This document shows, piece by piece, positions 1 through 11,420 of a stretch of DNA of 64,000 nucleotides. A program made the translations under genes and the position numbers. Under the pieces are notes generated by a model. It worked only from the letters and a program-made list of their open reading frames with translations, ran no database searches and had not been told where the DNA came from. The stretch's first letter is position 1. Each line of letters starts with the position of its first letter. Origin of the DNA: Moringa oleifera (taxonomy: Eukaryota; Streptophyta; Magnoliopsida; Brassicales; Moringaceae); the NCBI GenBank assembly GCA_021397835.1, contig JAJFZO010000809.1, positions 1 through 64,000 of the forward strand. Reading direction: 5' to 3'.

Positions 1-221
1 TACATGACCCATTTTACATATATATAAGCACATGACCTTTTAAACTATGTTGCTAACAACTTCATCAAGGACATTATAAAAGTTGATTAATATCTATACA
101 GTCATACCTAGGATACGATGCTAATGGATAAAAATTTCACTGAAATAAATAACTTCCTTTAAAGGATTTGACATACACTTTCAACATCTTTTTTTTCTTT
201 TGGCAAAACTGGGTATCTACA
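1..221 (-). repeat. Putative partial 3' LTR of the Tat/Ogre-like element
   Basis: On the minus strand the sequence ending at 221 begins TGTAGATACCCAGTTTTGCC, which resembles the conserved start of Tat-type LTRs. A purine-rich stretch (GAAGAAGGATAAT on the minus strand) lies directly before it. The rest of the LTR would lie outside the window. Similarity to the LTR at 9.2-11.2 kb is visible only in the terminal 25 bases or so. Confidence 0.4.
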
Positions 222-364
222 ATTATCCTTCTTCATCTATTTTTGAATATAAAAAATAAGATAAAGATTATAAAAAAAACCTAATTTTGACTTTAGTCAT
301 TCTTACTAAGGTTTTTGTGTTCTTTTTTTTTTTTTTTTACTGATAAGTACAAATTGGGGATGCT

Positions 365-890
365 CAAAGTTTTATTAACGGATTGATTCACTTTCTCTAT
401 AAATATCACTTACAATGATCCAAATAATAGCACGAACTTTAATTCATGATAGTTCAATGAAAGATACAATTCCCGATTCATCCTTAATGAATCTTACACT
501 AAATCAAATAATCATGTAAAAGAAGGATTTTCAAAAGTTCATCAAAGAAGCGATTCACAGTCTCTTTGATTAAACTTTCCATTAACCCAAATGCTAGTAT
601 AAACTATGTATTACTAAGGCTCAATAAGGAAGTGATTCACATTTTTCTTGATGGGATCTTTACAAATTCAAATAATAGTGTAAATCATGAATTAATAAAA
701 GCTTGTCGAAGAAGTGATTAAAAGTCTTTTTGAACAAATTTTTACGAAGCCGAATAATAATTTAAACTGTGAATTTTCATAATACTCTCGAAAGAATTTT
801 CACGAACCCAAATAATTATACGAATCGTGATTCGTGAGAGATTATCAAAGATGTGATTCATAGTTATTTCAATAAATCCTCTATAAAACT
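365..890. repeat. Degenerate tandem repeat, unit about 85 bp
   Basis: About six diverged copies share a core of the form AAGAAGTGATTCACAGTCTTTTTGA, then ACGAACCCAAATAATAGTATAAA, then a variable spacer. The copies are easiest to see at about 540-625, 626-705, 706-785 and 786-870. The array lies in the 3' non-coding part of the minus-strand Tat/Ogre-like element. The known hypervariable 3' untranslated regions of Ogre elements often carry such arrays. Confidence 0.6.
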
Positions 891-894
891 AATG

Positions 895-1115
895 GACATG
901 GTGTGGTGATTCTCATTCTCATAATTAATGAACATATACGTGATGTGAAATTTATGCCTCATCAATGTGGCAATTCTCATTCATATTAATAGAGGTAGCT
1001 GATGAGATGTGAAATTTATACCTTACCACTATGGTGATTGTCATTGTTTACTAACAAACAAGAAAGATGAGGTGTGAAAATTCACGTCCTACTGATATGC
1101 TCATCCTCATCGGTG
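895..1115. repeat. Second tandem repeat, unit about 65-70 bp, three copies
   Basis: Three consecutive units contain GTGGTGATTCTCATT-like text followed by GATGTGAAATTTATGCCTCAT-like text (about 900-965, 966-1030, 1031-1100). The unit is unrelated to the neighbouring 85-bp repeat, so two independent tandem arrays lie side by side in the element's 3' region. Confidence 0.55.
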
Positions 1116-1985
1116 AGAGATCCAAATGGAATATGATTTTATGATAATCCACTGAGGATTAATGCGGATATAATGAAATGGTTATAATTACTTCTTTTAA
1201 GAATTAATGCCTTTATGTTATGTAATATGATGCTTGGGATGTATGCTTAATTTCTTATTTCTTTTTAATGTATTAATAACCATTAATCATTTTTTAAATG
1301 AAACCTCTAGGTCCTTTTTCCAACTCCCATCTTAGATTAACTTTGGATTTAGGTTTAGGATCGAATATGCAAATCCATTTAAATTTAATCTTTTTTTTTT
1401 CTTTTGACATTGTGTCAGTTTAGATATTAGAAGTAAATAAAATACTAAATCTGATAATCCTTTAAAGAATTTCCCCTTTCCGTTCTTAAATCCTCACAAT
1501 GTGTTTCCTCTTGGAAATTTCTTTTTCCTTAATTTTAGTTGATTTGTATTTTAGGGATATCATTTCAAGTTCATCCTTGAATTTATTTCAAAATAATCTT
1601 AGAATCATTTGATTGATGAAAAAAAGTATTTAATTCACATTTATAGAAAGAAAATTGATTAATTCTAGCAAAGGTCTTTATTGAAGGTTTGCTTTTTATG
1701 TTTACAATAATAGATTTTCTGAGGATTACAAGATCAAAGAAAAAAAATCACATGTAAGTATCTCTCACTTAGCATTGACTTGATTTAGTTTTCTTAATGG
1801 TGATCACCTTAATAAATCTATTAATGTCCCCTTAAGCTTTTAAGAATTTGTTTTGGGCATCCCTCCGTCATCATTGGATATTTTACCATGACTAAGAATT
1901 TTCCTCCTAACACGTTCTTTTCTTCACGCGTAATATTTCTTGACAACATTGGAGTTAATTAAATTCAATATTTTCTAGTCGTCCA
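1116..1985. other. Non-coding 3' region of the Tat/Ogre-like element
   Basis: No reading frame or recognisable motif was found here. It lies between the tandem arrays and the integrase fossil. Confidence 0.4.
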
Positions 1986-1989
1986 TCTC

Positions 1990-2960
1990 TTGCAATATTA
2001 ATACTCCACTAGAGAAGGCTTTCTTCCTTACATAAGAACCATCCCAATTTAGTGCCCACTTGTCTTGGGGATCGAGACGTTTTTTGGAACTCCTTTTAAG
2101 ATAAGATCTTCTTCTTTGAATGATCTCATATATACTTTTCTATTATATGCTCTTTCCATTCTCGTTTCATATAATTGTTCATGGCAAAGAGCTTTTAATC
2201 TTTCTTTTTTCAATGAGATTCAGCTACTCATACCTAGCCTTAACCAATTATGCCTTTCTAACTTGATTTCCATCAAGACCCTTAAAGATGGGATTTCTAC
2301 TTCAACTCATAATAGTGCTTTTGTTTTATATATTAGTGAAATATATAATTGTCTCATTAAAAGTTCAAAAAATTATTTTATAGGCGTGTAACACTAAGCG
2401 TGACATTTCTTGTCAATCCTTATATGCTATCGTCATTTTTTTCTTTTAATATTCTTATTGGTGGCTTCAATTGTTGAATTCCTCTTTAGACAGTAGGTTT
2501 GCAAAATTATGATGCTTTATTTTGTATTGAGTTTTATTATTGAGATTCAGTGCATTATCGAAAACGATTCTCTCTAGTGGTCAATATCTATATATTATCT
2601 CTTTATGTAGGAATCATTTCACTACCATCTTTGCTACATTAGCTAAGGATCCGAGTTCTACCCATTTTCTGAAGTATTCTATGAAAACTAATATAAACCA
2701 GTGTCCATTCGGCATTTTTATAGTGATTGATCTGATTACATCAAACCCCTACATGAAGAATGGCCACAATGAATTCATCATATGCAGAGACAATAGTGGA
2801 ACGTGAATCTTATCACCATATATTTGGCATTTATGACATTTGTGCACATACTGTATGCAATTTCTTTTAATTGTAAGGCAAAAATACTATACCCTCATTA
2901 TTTGTTTTGCCATTACGGGGTTACTTGTATGGGTTTCACATGTTTTTGCATGTATTTCTT
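1990..2960 (-). pseudogene. Tat/Ogre-type integrase fossil
   Basis: The minus-strand translation, pieced across several frames, shows a decayed integrase core: a DVIRSITIKMPNGHWFILV-like segment at about 2700-2770, then FRKWVELGS, and near the low end the C-terminal WALNWDGSYV segment (about 2020-2050) typical of the GPY/F-type module of Tat elements. Many stops and frameshifts make it non-functional. It follows the RNase H fossil in the proper order. The plus-strand open frames at 2065-2391 and 2540-2806 are shadows of it. Confidence 0.7.
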
Positions 2961-3379
2961 TTAGTATATTTTATGCTTTGGCTTTATCGATACATCTTAA
3001 TAGTGATTGATCGAAACCCTTCTTATATAAGACGTTTCTACCTACTATGAAGTTTACAACCAATTTTCTTAGAGTCCTCTTTTATTATCATTTGCCCCTT
3101 CAAGATGACATTATTCCTTAACAAAATTCATAATATTGAAGTACTAAGATTTTCCACTTTGGATTTTTCAACTGTGGCACAATAAGTTAGTGATTCCTTG
3201 ATTCTCATGTTTATTGGCATTTCATGTTCTAGATTGTTTACTTGAAACAATGATGGTAATATAGCTAAAACATCTATCATTTGATTTTCTTCTATAGGGA
3301 GATTATTAGAAATTGATTTCTTCAAAATTCTTGATTAGTTCTTTTATTATAGCATAATATTTCATCAATTCTAAATTTT

Positions 3380-3690
3380 GTGTCATATCCTTTTTTTAGT
3401 TGATAAATCACTAGCGCGGAATCCCGTTACACTTTAAGACTCATAATCTCTTTGTCAATGCCTGCTTTTAACCATAATTTAAGCCTTATATTTTGCTTTA
3501 TTATTTATGGCATAAAAATCCAATCGAGCAGTAAAAAGATAGTATTACCCATCCAAAGAATTTAATATAGCCTCGATGCCATACCCTAGTATATTAGAGG
3601 GTCCATTAAAGGATAATCACTAAGAATTACTTTCTTCTATATTCTATACTTTTAGAATTGTGATCAAGTCTTCATTTGAGAATTCAAAAC
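3380..3690 (-). pseudogene. RNase H domain fossil of the Tat/Ogre-like element
   Basis: Minus-strand text resembling NGPSNILGYGIEAIL, then FTARLDFYAINNKAKY, matches the archaeal-type RNase H of Tat elements (the D-G-A-S-N start and the NNxAEYEA segment). The glutamate position in the NNxAEYEA segment reads Lys, and stops follow directly. It lies between the RT and integrase fossils, as expected. Bases 2960-3380 would be the linker between RNase H and integrase and show little recognisable text. Confidence 0.6.
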
Positions 3691-4389
3691 TGACTTGCTG
3701 ATAATCTTTACTTGCTCTATCAATTAGGAAATCTGACATTGCATTGGTTTTTATAGCTTTTCATAATGCATACACAAAGTTATACTCTAATAATAACATT
3801 TATCATCTTACTAGCAGATTTAAAATGAAGGATTTTCAAAGAAATACCTCATTGAATATAGCTTAACGATGATATATGTCTTATGGTTAGTAAGTATTGA
3901 CATAGTCTATGGGTTACCCACGCCATCGCATAACATATCTTTTCTATTGACCAGTATTTGGATTTATAGTCCATAAATTTATTAGTGAGATAGTGTATAA
4001 TGTGTTCTTTCTTTCCAATCTCGTCTTGCTATGCTAGGACATAGCAAAGCAACCTTTCATATCTTGTCAAATATTACAGCAATGGCTTTTTCTATATTAA
4101 TGGAATTAAGATAGGAGGATTTCTCAAATAATTTTTCATCTTATCAAATTCTTTTTGATAATCCTCGTTCTATTATCCCATGTTATTTTTCCTCACTAGT
4201 TGGAATATTAGGTCATATATATTGGTCAATTATGAAATAAACCTTGATATGTATTTAAATGCCCTACAAACCCTTTAACTTTTTTGATAGTCTTTGAAGG
4301 AAGTAAATATTGTATAGTTACTACTTTGTCATGGTTTACCTAGATTCCTTTTTCACTATCGATGAACCTAAGTAATTTTCTTGATTTAA

Positions 4390-5130
4390 CCCTAAACATG
4401 CATTTATTCTAGTTCAACCTTAATTTGTACTATCTTAGTCTTTCGAAAAGCCTTTTCAAATTTTTGACACGACTTTCTTCCTTTTGGATTTAGTCATCAT
4501 ATCATCAACATAAACTTTAATCGACTTGTACATCAGGTCATGGAAGAGTGTGACTACTACTCTTTCATAATTAGCTTCATCACTTTTTAATTTGAATGGT
4601 ATAACTCTAGAGCGAAATATTTCCCACATTATTATGATTGTAGTTGTTTCCATATCTTCTTTATCCATCAAAATCTGATTATATCCCAAATACCTATCCA
4701 TGAATGAAACTAAGAAAAACTTAGTTGTGTTATCCATTAGCATATCAATATATAGCGGTAGGGGAAAATTATCCTTGGGACTTGCTTTGTTCAAATCTTG
4801 ATGTCAATACACATCTATATATAGTCATCTTTTTACGACATTGTAACAACATAAACAACCCCTCTTGGATATTTAGCAACTACTATGAAACTGACATCCC
4901 ATAATTTTTATGCTTTTTCTTTGATTTTCAGTATCACATTCAATATCATTCTTCTAAGTTTTTGTTTCATCGAATGGAAACCTAATTTCAAAGGTAATTT
5001 ATGCTTCACTATATTTCGAGCTAACCCCAACATATCTTTATACAATTATGCAAATACATCCAAAAATTTCTTGAATAAATCTATCAACTTTTGTCTTGTC
5101 TTAAAGGTCAAAGTGGCTTTAATCTTTATT
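4390..5130 (-). pseudogene. Tat/Ogre reverse transcriptase fossil with YVDD box
   Basis: The longest intact stretch (112 codons, 4456-4794) reads NKASPKDNFPLPLYIDML, then FMDRYLGYNQILMDKEDME, then YVDDMMTKSKRK. This covers RT motifs A and C, including the catalytic YVDD. Upstream, in other frames, lie KYPRGVVYVVTMS-like text (about 4850-4900) and LDVFA..LYKDMLGLA with KQKLRRM (about 4930-5120), which form the RT N-terminal part. Frameshifts and stops separate the segments, so the enzyme is dead. The residue pattern is that of Tat/Ogre, not Athila, so it belongs to another lineage than the element at 38-46 kb. Confidence 0.88.
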
Positions 5131-5560
5131 TCTTTTTTCTCTTCTTTGGTCCTTATATTTACTGTTATAATTTCTTCTTTGAGAGGTACTATTTTCTTTT
5201 CTTATTGTTTAATTTACTTACGGATCTTTAAAGGCAATTCATTTTGTTCTTTTTTACCTTTAAAATTAAAACAACTTTAGAATTTTTATTCTCAAGGTAG
5301 ATAAAATTTAAGGCCTTCCCTATCAAAATTTGTAAATAAGAGAATCCAATCCTCTCTTAATTTTAAGGTATAAAAATTTAGGATTTGCATAACAATGGTA
5401 AACACACAAAGAATGAAGAAAAGGATGGTCTTTTTTTGAATCAAAAAATTTTATGTTCATGTAAACTTTCTTTTCATTTTCAAATCAATCTCAATCATCT
5501 TTTAAGTATCACAATACAACTTTAGAATAACTTATGATGATTTTTATTTCTTACCCATTA
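5131..5560 (-). pseudogene. Presumed gag-RT linker/protease region, unrecognised
   Basis: This stretch lies between the gag and RT fossils, where an aspartic protease would be expected. No D-S/T-G protease signature can be read with confidence. It may be too decayed or partly deleted. Confidence 0.3.
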
Positions 5561-6120
5561 TAATGACCTTCCAATTCTTCAAACTAGTAAGCTAACTACT
5601 CCTTAAAAGAATCTTTATATGTGTTGATGAAATTCTTACACAGCTCTTTATATGTAAGTCACAACTACACCTTCGCTTCTGCTTCGCTCCACCTTTTAGC
5701 ATATTCTTTCAAATTACTAATGGAAGTTTTGTTCATGTTTTATAGGGTAACCATAATAGGAGCTAATTCTGCCACATGTTGATAATGAGTTATGAACACA
5801 ATAACTAACTCCCTATAAGTCTAGATTTTTACTAGCTCTAAAGCATGGTACTAGTATAAAGCATCATCCTTTAGGCTGTTTTGAAATAGTATATCAATAA
5901 TTTTTTTCATTATTTTCATGTTCGTGCAACTTATGAAGATAAAAATCTTGAGTGTGCCTATGGGCACTTGGTTCCATCGAGCCGATCGAATTCTAGGATT
6001 TTGAAATTAAGCAGTATGATCAGCCTCGACACTAAGCTCATATCTTCAACATCTATTCAGATAAATTCTCTAGACTTCAAGAATTCTTTAATTTGTTCTG
6101 CCATGTACTTACTTTAGAAA
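5560..6120 (-). pseudogene. Tat/Ogre-type gag (retrotransposon gag domain) fossil
   Basis: The minus strand shows text matching Tat/Ogre gag in order: FKILEFDRLDGTKCP-like (about 5950-6010), KLLIYYF (about 5890), ALELVKI, then ELAPIMVTL-NMNKTSISNLKEYAKRW (about 5690-5790). Several stops interrupt the frame. It lies 5' of the RT in the element's sense, as gag should. Confidence 0.7.
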
Positions 6121-7300
6121 GTAGGTCATAATTTGCATGAATAGCTTCACAGTTCATTTTATCTCCAATGGGTATTTTGCTTTAAGGATATGTATGGGCT
6201 CAGTAGCTTTTCCACCCACATCATTGTCACTACGTTACACTCTATAGTGTTTTATTATATGCTCAGTCACCATTCTTGAAATTCCCATAACATTAGACCT
6301 TACTAGGTAGAAGATGAAAGGCTCGGGCTAACTTGGCTTACAATTCATCTTGAGCCTTCTCTATCTTTTCAAAATGAGCGTTTTGATTTTCTATTTCAAT
6401 AATGTTTTTGACCAAATGTTATATTCTTGGATGATCAGCATTTGCTTGGCCTTCCTTGCGTTGACTTTTTTGGATTCATATTTCTACCTCATTTTCATTT
6501 CTTTAGTGATCCATGATATGCTTCACGCATAAATGCATGAATAAAAAATTGATTTGTTGAAAATTCAGCTTCTACTAAAAAAGAATAACCTTTATTGATT
6601 TCTAAAAGACAAGAGGTATCTTACATTCAATCCATAGTTGAACATATCAAAGGCCTTTTGGTACATATAGAGGATTCTATTTAGACATGTCCTAATCCCT
6701 TCTTGATATGGTTGCTTCAATGCAGCTCAATAAGCTCTAATTTTTGCATGCATTTCCTTATCCATTTGTATTGCTTGATCTACTTAAGCTTTCAAAGTGT
6801 CATAGTCTTATTCTATTCTAGAGTTTTTTTCTTGATCTTACAATGAGCATCAATAGATTTTTTTTTTAGCTCATTCTTCCTATACTTCTACACTGATGGC
6901 TATTTGCTCTAACTTTACTTTAGAATGGTCATCATCTAACAATTTTATGATGCAATTAAGCTTGCAAGTATATTCTTTTTCCTTTTATTATTGGTATTAT
7001 GCAATTTCATTAATTCTTTTTTTATATTCTGTTCACTATTGATGATAACTCTTTGTAGCTTTTTATTTTTCTCCTCCATCTCTTGTATTATGTTAACTTT
7101 CCTTTTGAGTTCTCTGTGAAGACCAATGTTTTGTCAACATATTACTTTATTTGTCCTTTATAGAGTTTTCTTAGATCCTCGATCTCTATTTCTATAACCC
7201 AATTCTCTCTTCTTATCTTCTTAAAGATTTCTTCCTATGTTCGCACTTTGTATTATAAAGCTTCCATTTCTTGTTGCCATTTACTTCACTTTATTTTCCA
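6121..7300 (-). pseudogene. Probable N-terminal coiled-coil part of the gag ORF
   Basis: The minus strand is rich in Lys, Glu and Gln codons with scattered stops, suggesting a decayed coiled-coil region upstream of gag. No enzyme motif is visible. An A-rich run sits at 7310-7327. The short open frames of this interval are not convincing on their own. Confidence 0.35.
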
Positions 7301-9117
7301 AACTTTTTTTTTAAAAAAAAAAAAAAATCTTTCTACCTTGGTAGTTTAAGAATTGACTATCATGGAAGTTTGGACAAAAGGTAGTGATGGTGATAAGATT
7401 ATATTTTGAATCCAACAACTTTTCCATATTCTATACTTTAAAATGGTATTGTTTACCCATTTACGTTGAGTTATGGAAGTGAACCTTACCATACTAGGCA
7501 AATTATTTTTGTGTTTTTACTAAAGTTAGTTAGTCAATATAGTTGAACCTTCATTCTACTAATTCCTGCAAGGTGCACACGAACTGCTTGGCTCTTAGTT
7601 GCTTCATTACTACTAGGGTTGTGTAATGTATCTCCTTATAGGCTAAGTAAAGGAATGCTTTGAAAATTCTCTATCTTAAATATAAGATAACCAAGGTAAC
7701 ATCTACTAAATTTATTCCTTTATTAGGATAAACAATCACCCTGTCCATTCGTAGATTGTCCTTAGCTTTGATCTTTTTTCCCAATAGAGATTTTTGATGG
7801 GTGATGAAAATCCATAAGAATTCCAACCTGTTTCTCGGAGGTGACTTTTCAATCACGTGTATAGCAATGGAGCTCTTCCTAGTAAGTATCCTTTGCCAGT
7901 TCTTTTGCAATGTCTAAGTGACGTTGGGGTTTCTACTAAAATTACTAGAGTTAGGTTAATTCCATGGAAAAAAGCAATGAGAAAGTCCATAATAGTTACT
8001 TTAATTTATCCATATGTCTTTAGAAAGATCAAGAGTTCATAAATAGCTAAGGCTTGATCCCTCTCTTTCTTGAATCCTTGGCTGGATGTTCCTTGATGAA
8101 TCTTAGCAAAAATTCTTGGTTTACAAAGTTGATTCCTCTTTCATGTCTGGTGAATTTTTTGATTTTGGCTCTCAACACCCCTAATAGAACAGCCAACTAC
8201 TTATCTATCAGTACAGGTTTCTTCTTCCCATGTAGAGTTTGAAGGGTTTTAGAGGCACAATTCCAACTAATATGGTGTATTATTTTAGGCTGGGTAAAAG
8301 GTCAAAATATTTGAAGTTGAAGTATTAGTGTGATATATTTCAAAAGTAAATAGCTACTTTGATTAGAGATTCTTCCACTACAATCCTTAGGAACTACCCA
8401 ATATAACCAAAATCATTATCAAACTATCCCTTATCATCATTTCCTATCATTCCCTATAAACCATTTAGTTTGGCTAACCCACTTGTCCTTATGGCTAGTT
8501 TAACCTCAGTGAATGATACAGCAAATACAAATAAAGGTAAGACTTAGTTCATGTCATATATGGTTCAGGGGTTTTAATCCTAACCATAACTCTAACTTAA
8601 ATTGTCTACATTTAGGCAATGCAAGGTGGGACTAGTCTCTAAAGGTTACTAGAGTGCTTTTTATTAGACTAATGAGGCACATTGAAATGCCTATCATCAC
8701 TTCGAATTCATTCTCGAAGCAAAGAGGCAATCCAAGTTCAAATATGAGTGAGATATTTCACCTGGCCGTGTAAAGGGAGAAATATCGTCATGATAGCGTG
8801 GCTACACTTATCACTCCCTAAATGCAGAGCTTCAGTATTAGAGCTCATATCATGCATGGTAAAGTGTGTGAATTTTTTTTCTTTTTTTTTTGTATCTAAG
8901 CAGATATCAAAGTAGTAAACAACCATCAAATATATGATAATATAAGAAACTTTACAAGAATGTTATAAGAAAATAAAGCAACTCTTCCTTGACTTGACTC
9001 CTTAAGATTTTTACTCAGGTCCCTAATGGAGTCATTAGCTATCACAATCGAGTTTACGACTAAGGTAAACCCTTATGTTGTGAAAATAAACATAAGAGTT
9101 ATTTTCACAACTAATTT
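7301..9117. other. Unrecognised 5' internal region of the Tat/Ogre-like element
   Basis: Several 60-80 codon open frames occur on both strands, but none resembles a known protein. Ogre elements carry an extra ORF before gag, and this could be its remnant, but nothing in the sequence proves it. An inverted repeat (TTGTGAAAATAA with TTATTTTCACAA) lies at about 9079-9111. Confidence 0.3.
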
Positions 9118-9879
9118 TTGATCGGATTGAATTCTTGAAGCAATTTATAAAAAAAAAATGTATTCTAAGTGATTTTCTTTCGAAAAGATTTTAAAAAATA
9201 AAAATAAAAAAAGTCGCCATCAATCTTTTTTATGATGTGATTAGATACCAAAATTTATTTAAAAAAAATAAAACAACATTGGTCTTTCGAAATTAAAAAT
9301 ATGGATTCGGGAGTGGATTACGAATAGGGAAGGATTAGCATCCCCACCACACCAAAAAATTTGGTACCAATTAATCATGATTATTTTTTGGTTTTGAAAT
9401 TCATTTGATTTTTAAAATTGATTCCCAAAAATGTCTGAAAAAATATACATGATATGAAAACAAGTAAAATTTTAATATTTTGAGAGAAATAAAAGTTTAA
9501 CTCTTGTTTTACCTTTAATTTTTGAAATCATTTTATGAGACAAGATGTAGAAGTTTCGTTCTTACTTAACCTGTAATTTTAAAATATTTTTTTATGATGG
9601 AGAATATAAAAGTCTCACTCTTGTTCAACCCCCAAATCCTCAAAATATTTTTTATTGTAATTCATGTGAATTCAGTGACATTTTGATAGTCATATTATGT
9701 AGTTTCAAGACCCTAACATAAGCAAATAATTTATATTTTATATTTAAATATACACTTAAATTCAACTTTTATAATTTCATTAATTGAAAATAAAACGAAT
9801 TGAAGGTCATATAGACAAAATATTTTAGAGAATAAAAATATTTTTCTCTTAAATTTTTTTAATATATTTTTATTTTTTA

Positions 9880-10330
9880 ATATTAGAAAATATGAAAATC
9901 CTCTCTTGAAATATTTTCACATCTCTCAGAAAAATATTAAATAAATTTTATATTAGAGAGTATGAAATTTTTTTTTTTGAGTTTTTTATATTTTTTTAAA
10001 ATATCAAATAAATATTTTAAAAAATAAATTAATTTTATATTAAAGAATATAAAAACTTCTCTTTTGAGATTTTTCATACTTCTCAAAATTTGAAACACTT
10101 ATATTTTAGAATAATATTTGTTGTTATTAGAGAATATAAAAATCTCTTTTCATATTTTTTTATATTCCTTAAAAACTTGAAATATATATTTTTATTTATT
10201 TTTAACGAAAATAATTCTTACATTAAAAAATATGAAAATCTCTCTTGAGATTTTTTCATACTTCTCAAAAGCTTAAAACATATATTATTATTTTTTAAAA
10301 TAATATTTTAAAAAAATTCTCTTAAATAGT
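9880..10330. repeat. Array of AT-rich hairpin units inside the LTR
   Basis: Units of about 80-130 bp repeat the pattern TTAGAGAATATGAAAATCTCTCTTGAGATTTTTTCATACTTCTCAAAA. AAAATCTC pairs with GAGATTTT, so each unit can fold into a short stem-loop. About five copies are recognisable here, and the same array occurs at 62650-63180 in copy 2. Confidence 0.6.
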
Positions 10331-10717
10331 TATATGCTTTTATTCAAGAATTTAAAATATTTTTATTTTAAAATTTTTTTGAAAAAATTAAAATAACATC
10401 AAAATGATTTCATCTTTTTTGAAAACATAGTTAAAATTGAATGAAAAACTAAAATAAAACTAAATCTACCTAATAATTTATATTATGAATAATTTAAATT
10501 TACTATTTTAAAACAAACTTAATATCTTAAAATTACCTACCTTTCTCTTATTTTTTTTCTCTTTTTAATTTTTTTCAAGCAAATTTTATGTATTCAACAT
10601 AAAAGCATATACCACTCCACTGACCACTTTTTTTTTTTTAGTTTATATATTACATCCCATCCATTTCCTATTACGTTATATTTTTGGGTCATTACTTTTA
10701 CATACTATTTATTTTTT

Positions 10718-10756
10718 ACATAACTTTTCATGTATTCAACATGAAAGTATAGAAAA
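10718..10756. repeat. Short perfect inverted repeat in LTR
   Basis: CTTTTCATGT-ATTC-AACATGAAAG forms a stem-loop. It is kept in LTR copy 2 at about 63588-63610. Confidence 0.5.
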
Positions 10757-11219
10757 AAATTATGTGTGTTCGTAGCTAAAAGAATACAAAAACACCAATA
10801 TATAAGGTAAATAGAAACGCAAATGAAAATAACATAAAGATAAGTAAAAAGAAATATATGTGTAAAAAAATAAAAATATATATACATATATAATAATAAT
10901 TAAGTAAATAAATGAAAAAAATATTCATAAAAAACAAAAGTAAAAGAAAAAAATAATGATAAAATCACAAAATGTTACCTTGTTCTTCAAGAGGAAGTGA
11001 TATTTAGAAATTTCTCCTCCAAATCTCTCTTTACCAAAGAAAATTTCTCCGACTCTTTTTTACACTATTATTTCCCTCATTTATAACTACCTCTTAAATA
11101 TTCTCTAAATTCTCAAATTTCTTAATATTCTCTCCTTAACACTCTCTCTCTCTAAATCCCTCCTAAGCTTTTGGCCAAAGTGGGTATTTACGAACCTTCG
11201 CCAAGCCTCGATTTAATGC

Positions 11220-11420
11220 AACAATATTACAATGTCTTTGCAAAATTTGCAACATTGCAACATATGCTGCAAAATGTAGCTGTAGTATTATAGCATATGC
11301 TGCAAAATGCAGCTATAGTACTACAGAATGCTGCAGCATTGCTGCATATACTGCATAATATAACTAGAATAGTTGTAGCCTTGTTGTACTTGTTGCACAT
11401 TGCTACACATGTGCTACAAA
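11220..11420. repeat. GCTGCAAAATGCAGC minisatellite
   Basis: Diverged units of about 45 bp repeat CATATGCTGCAAAATG(T/C)AGCT(G/A)TAGTA. The core GCTGCAAAATGCAGC is itself palindromic. The array lies just outside the LTR end. A Cys-rich open frame over it (minus, 11227-11505) is a by-product of the repeat. Confidence 0.6.

Larger units (their letters stand above)
1..11192 (-). mobile_element. Decayed Tat/Ogre-like Ty3/gypsy LTR retrotransposon
   Basis: Read on the minus strand, the block holds in order an LTR-like region (about 11192 to 9219), a leader, coiled-coil and gag fossils, RT, RNase H and integrase fossils, then a repeat-rich 3' region. This is the order of a Ty3/gypsy element. Residue patterns such as a YVDD catalytic box and KASPKDNFPLP-type RT text match the Tat/Ogre lineage. 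All coding parts are broken by stops and frameshifts. At position 221 the minus strand reads TGTAGATACCC after a purine-rich stretch (about 223-240), as expected for a polypurine tract followed by the start of the 3' LTR, so bases 1-221 are probably a partial 3' LTR. That piece does not clearly resemble the matching part of the other LTR, so the pairing is an inference. Confidence 0.75.
9118..11192 (-). repeat. Tat/Ogre-like LTR plus leader, copy 1
   Basis: This 2-kb block is repeated in the same orientation at 61891-64000. Both begin with GAATTCTTGAAGC, pass through AGTCGC(C/T)A(C/T)CAATCTTTTTTATGAT, then (A/G)GGGAAGGATTA(G/A)CATCC and a long AT-rich hairpin array. Read on the minus strand, TGGCGACT (about 9212-9219) is a candidate primer-binding start, so the LTR proper would be about 9219-11192 with a 100-bp leader. 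The far end reads TAAATACCC behind CG instead of the usual TG. A TATA-like TTATAAATGAG (minus strand, about 11082) fits a promoter. Confidence 0.6.
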
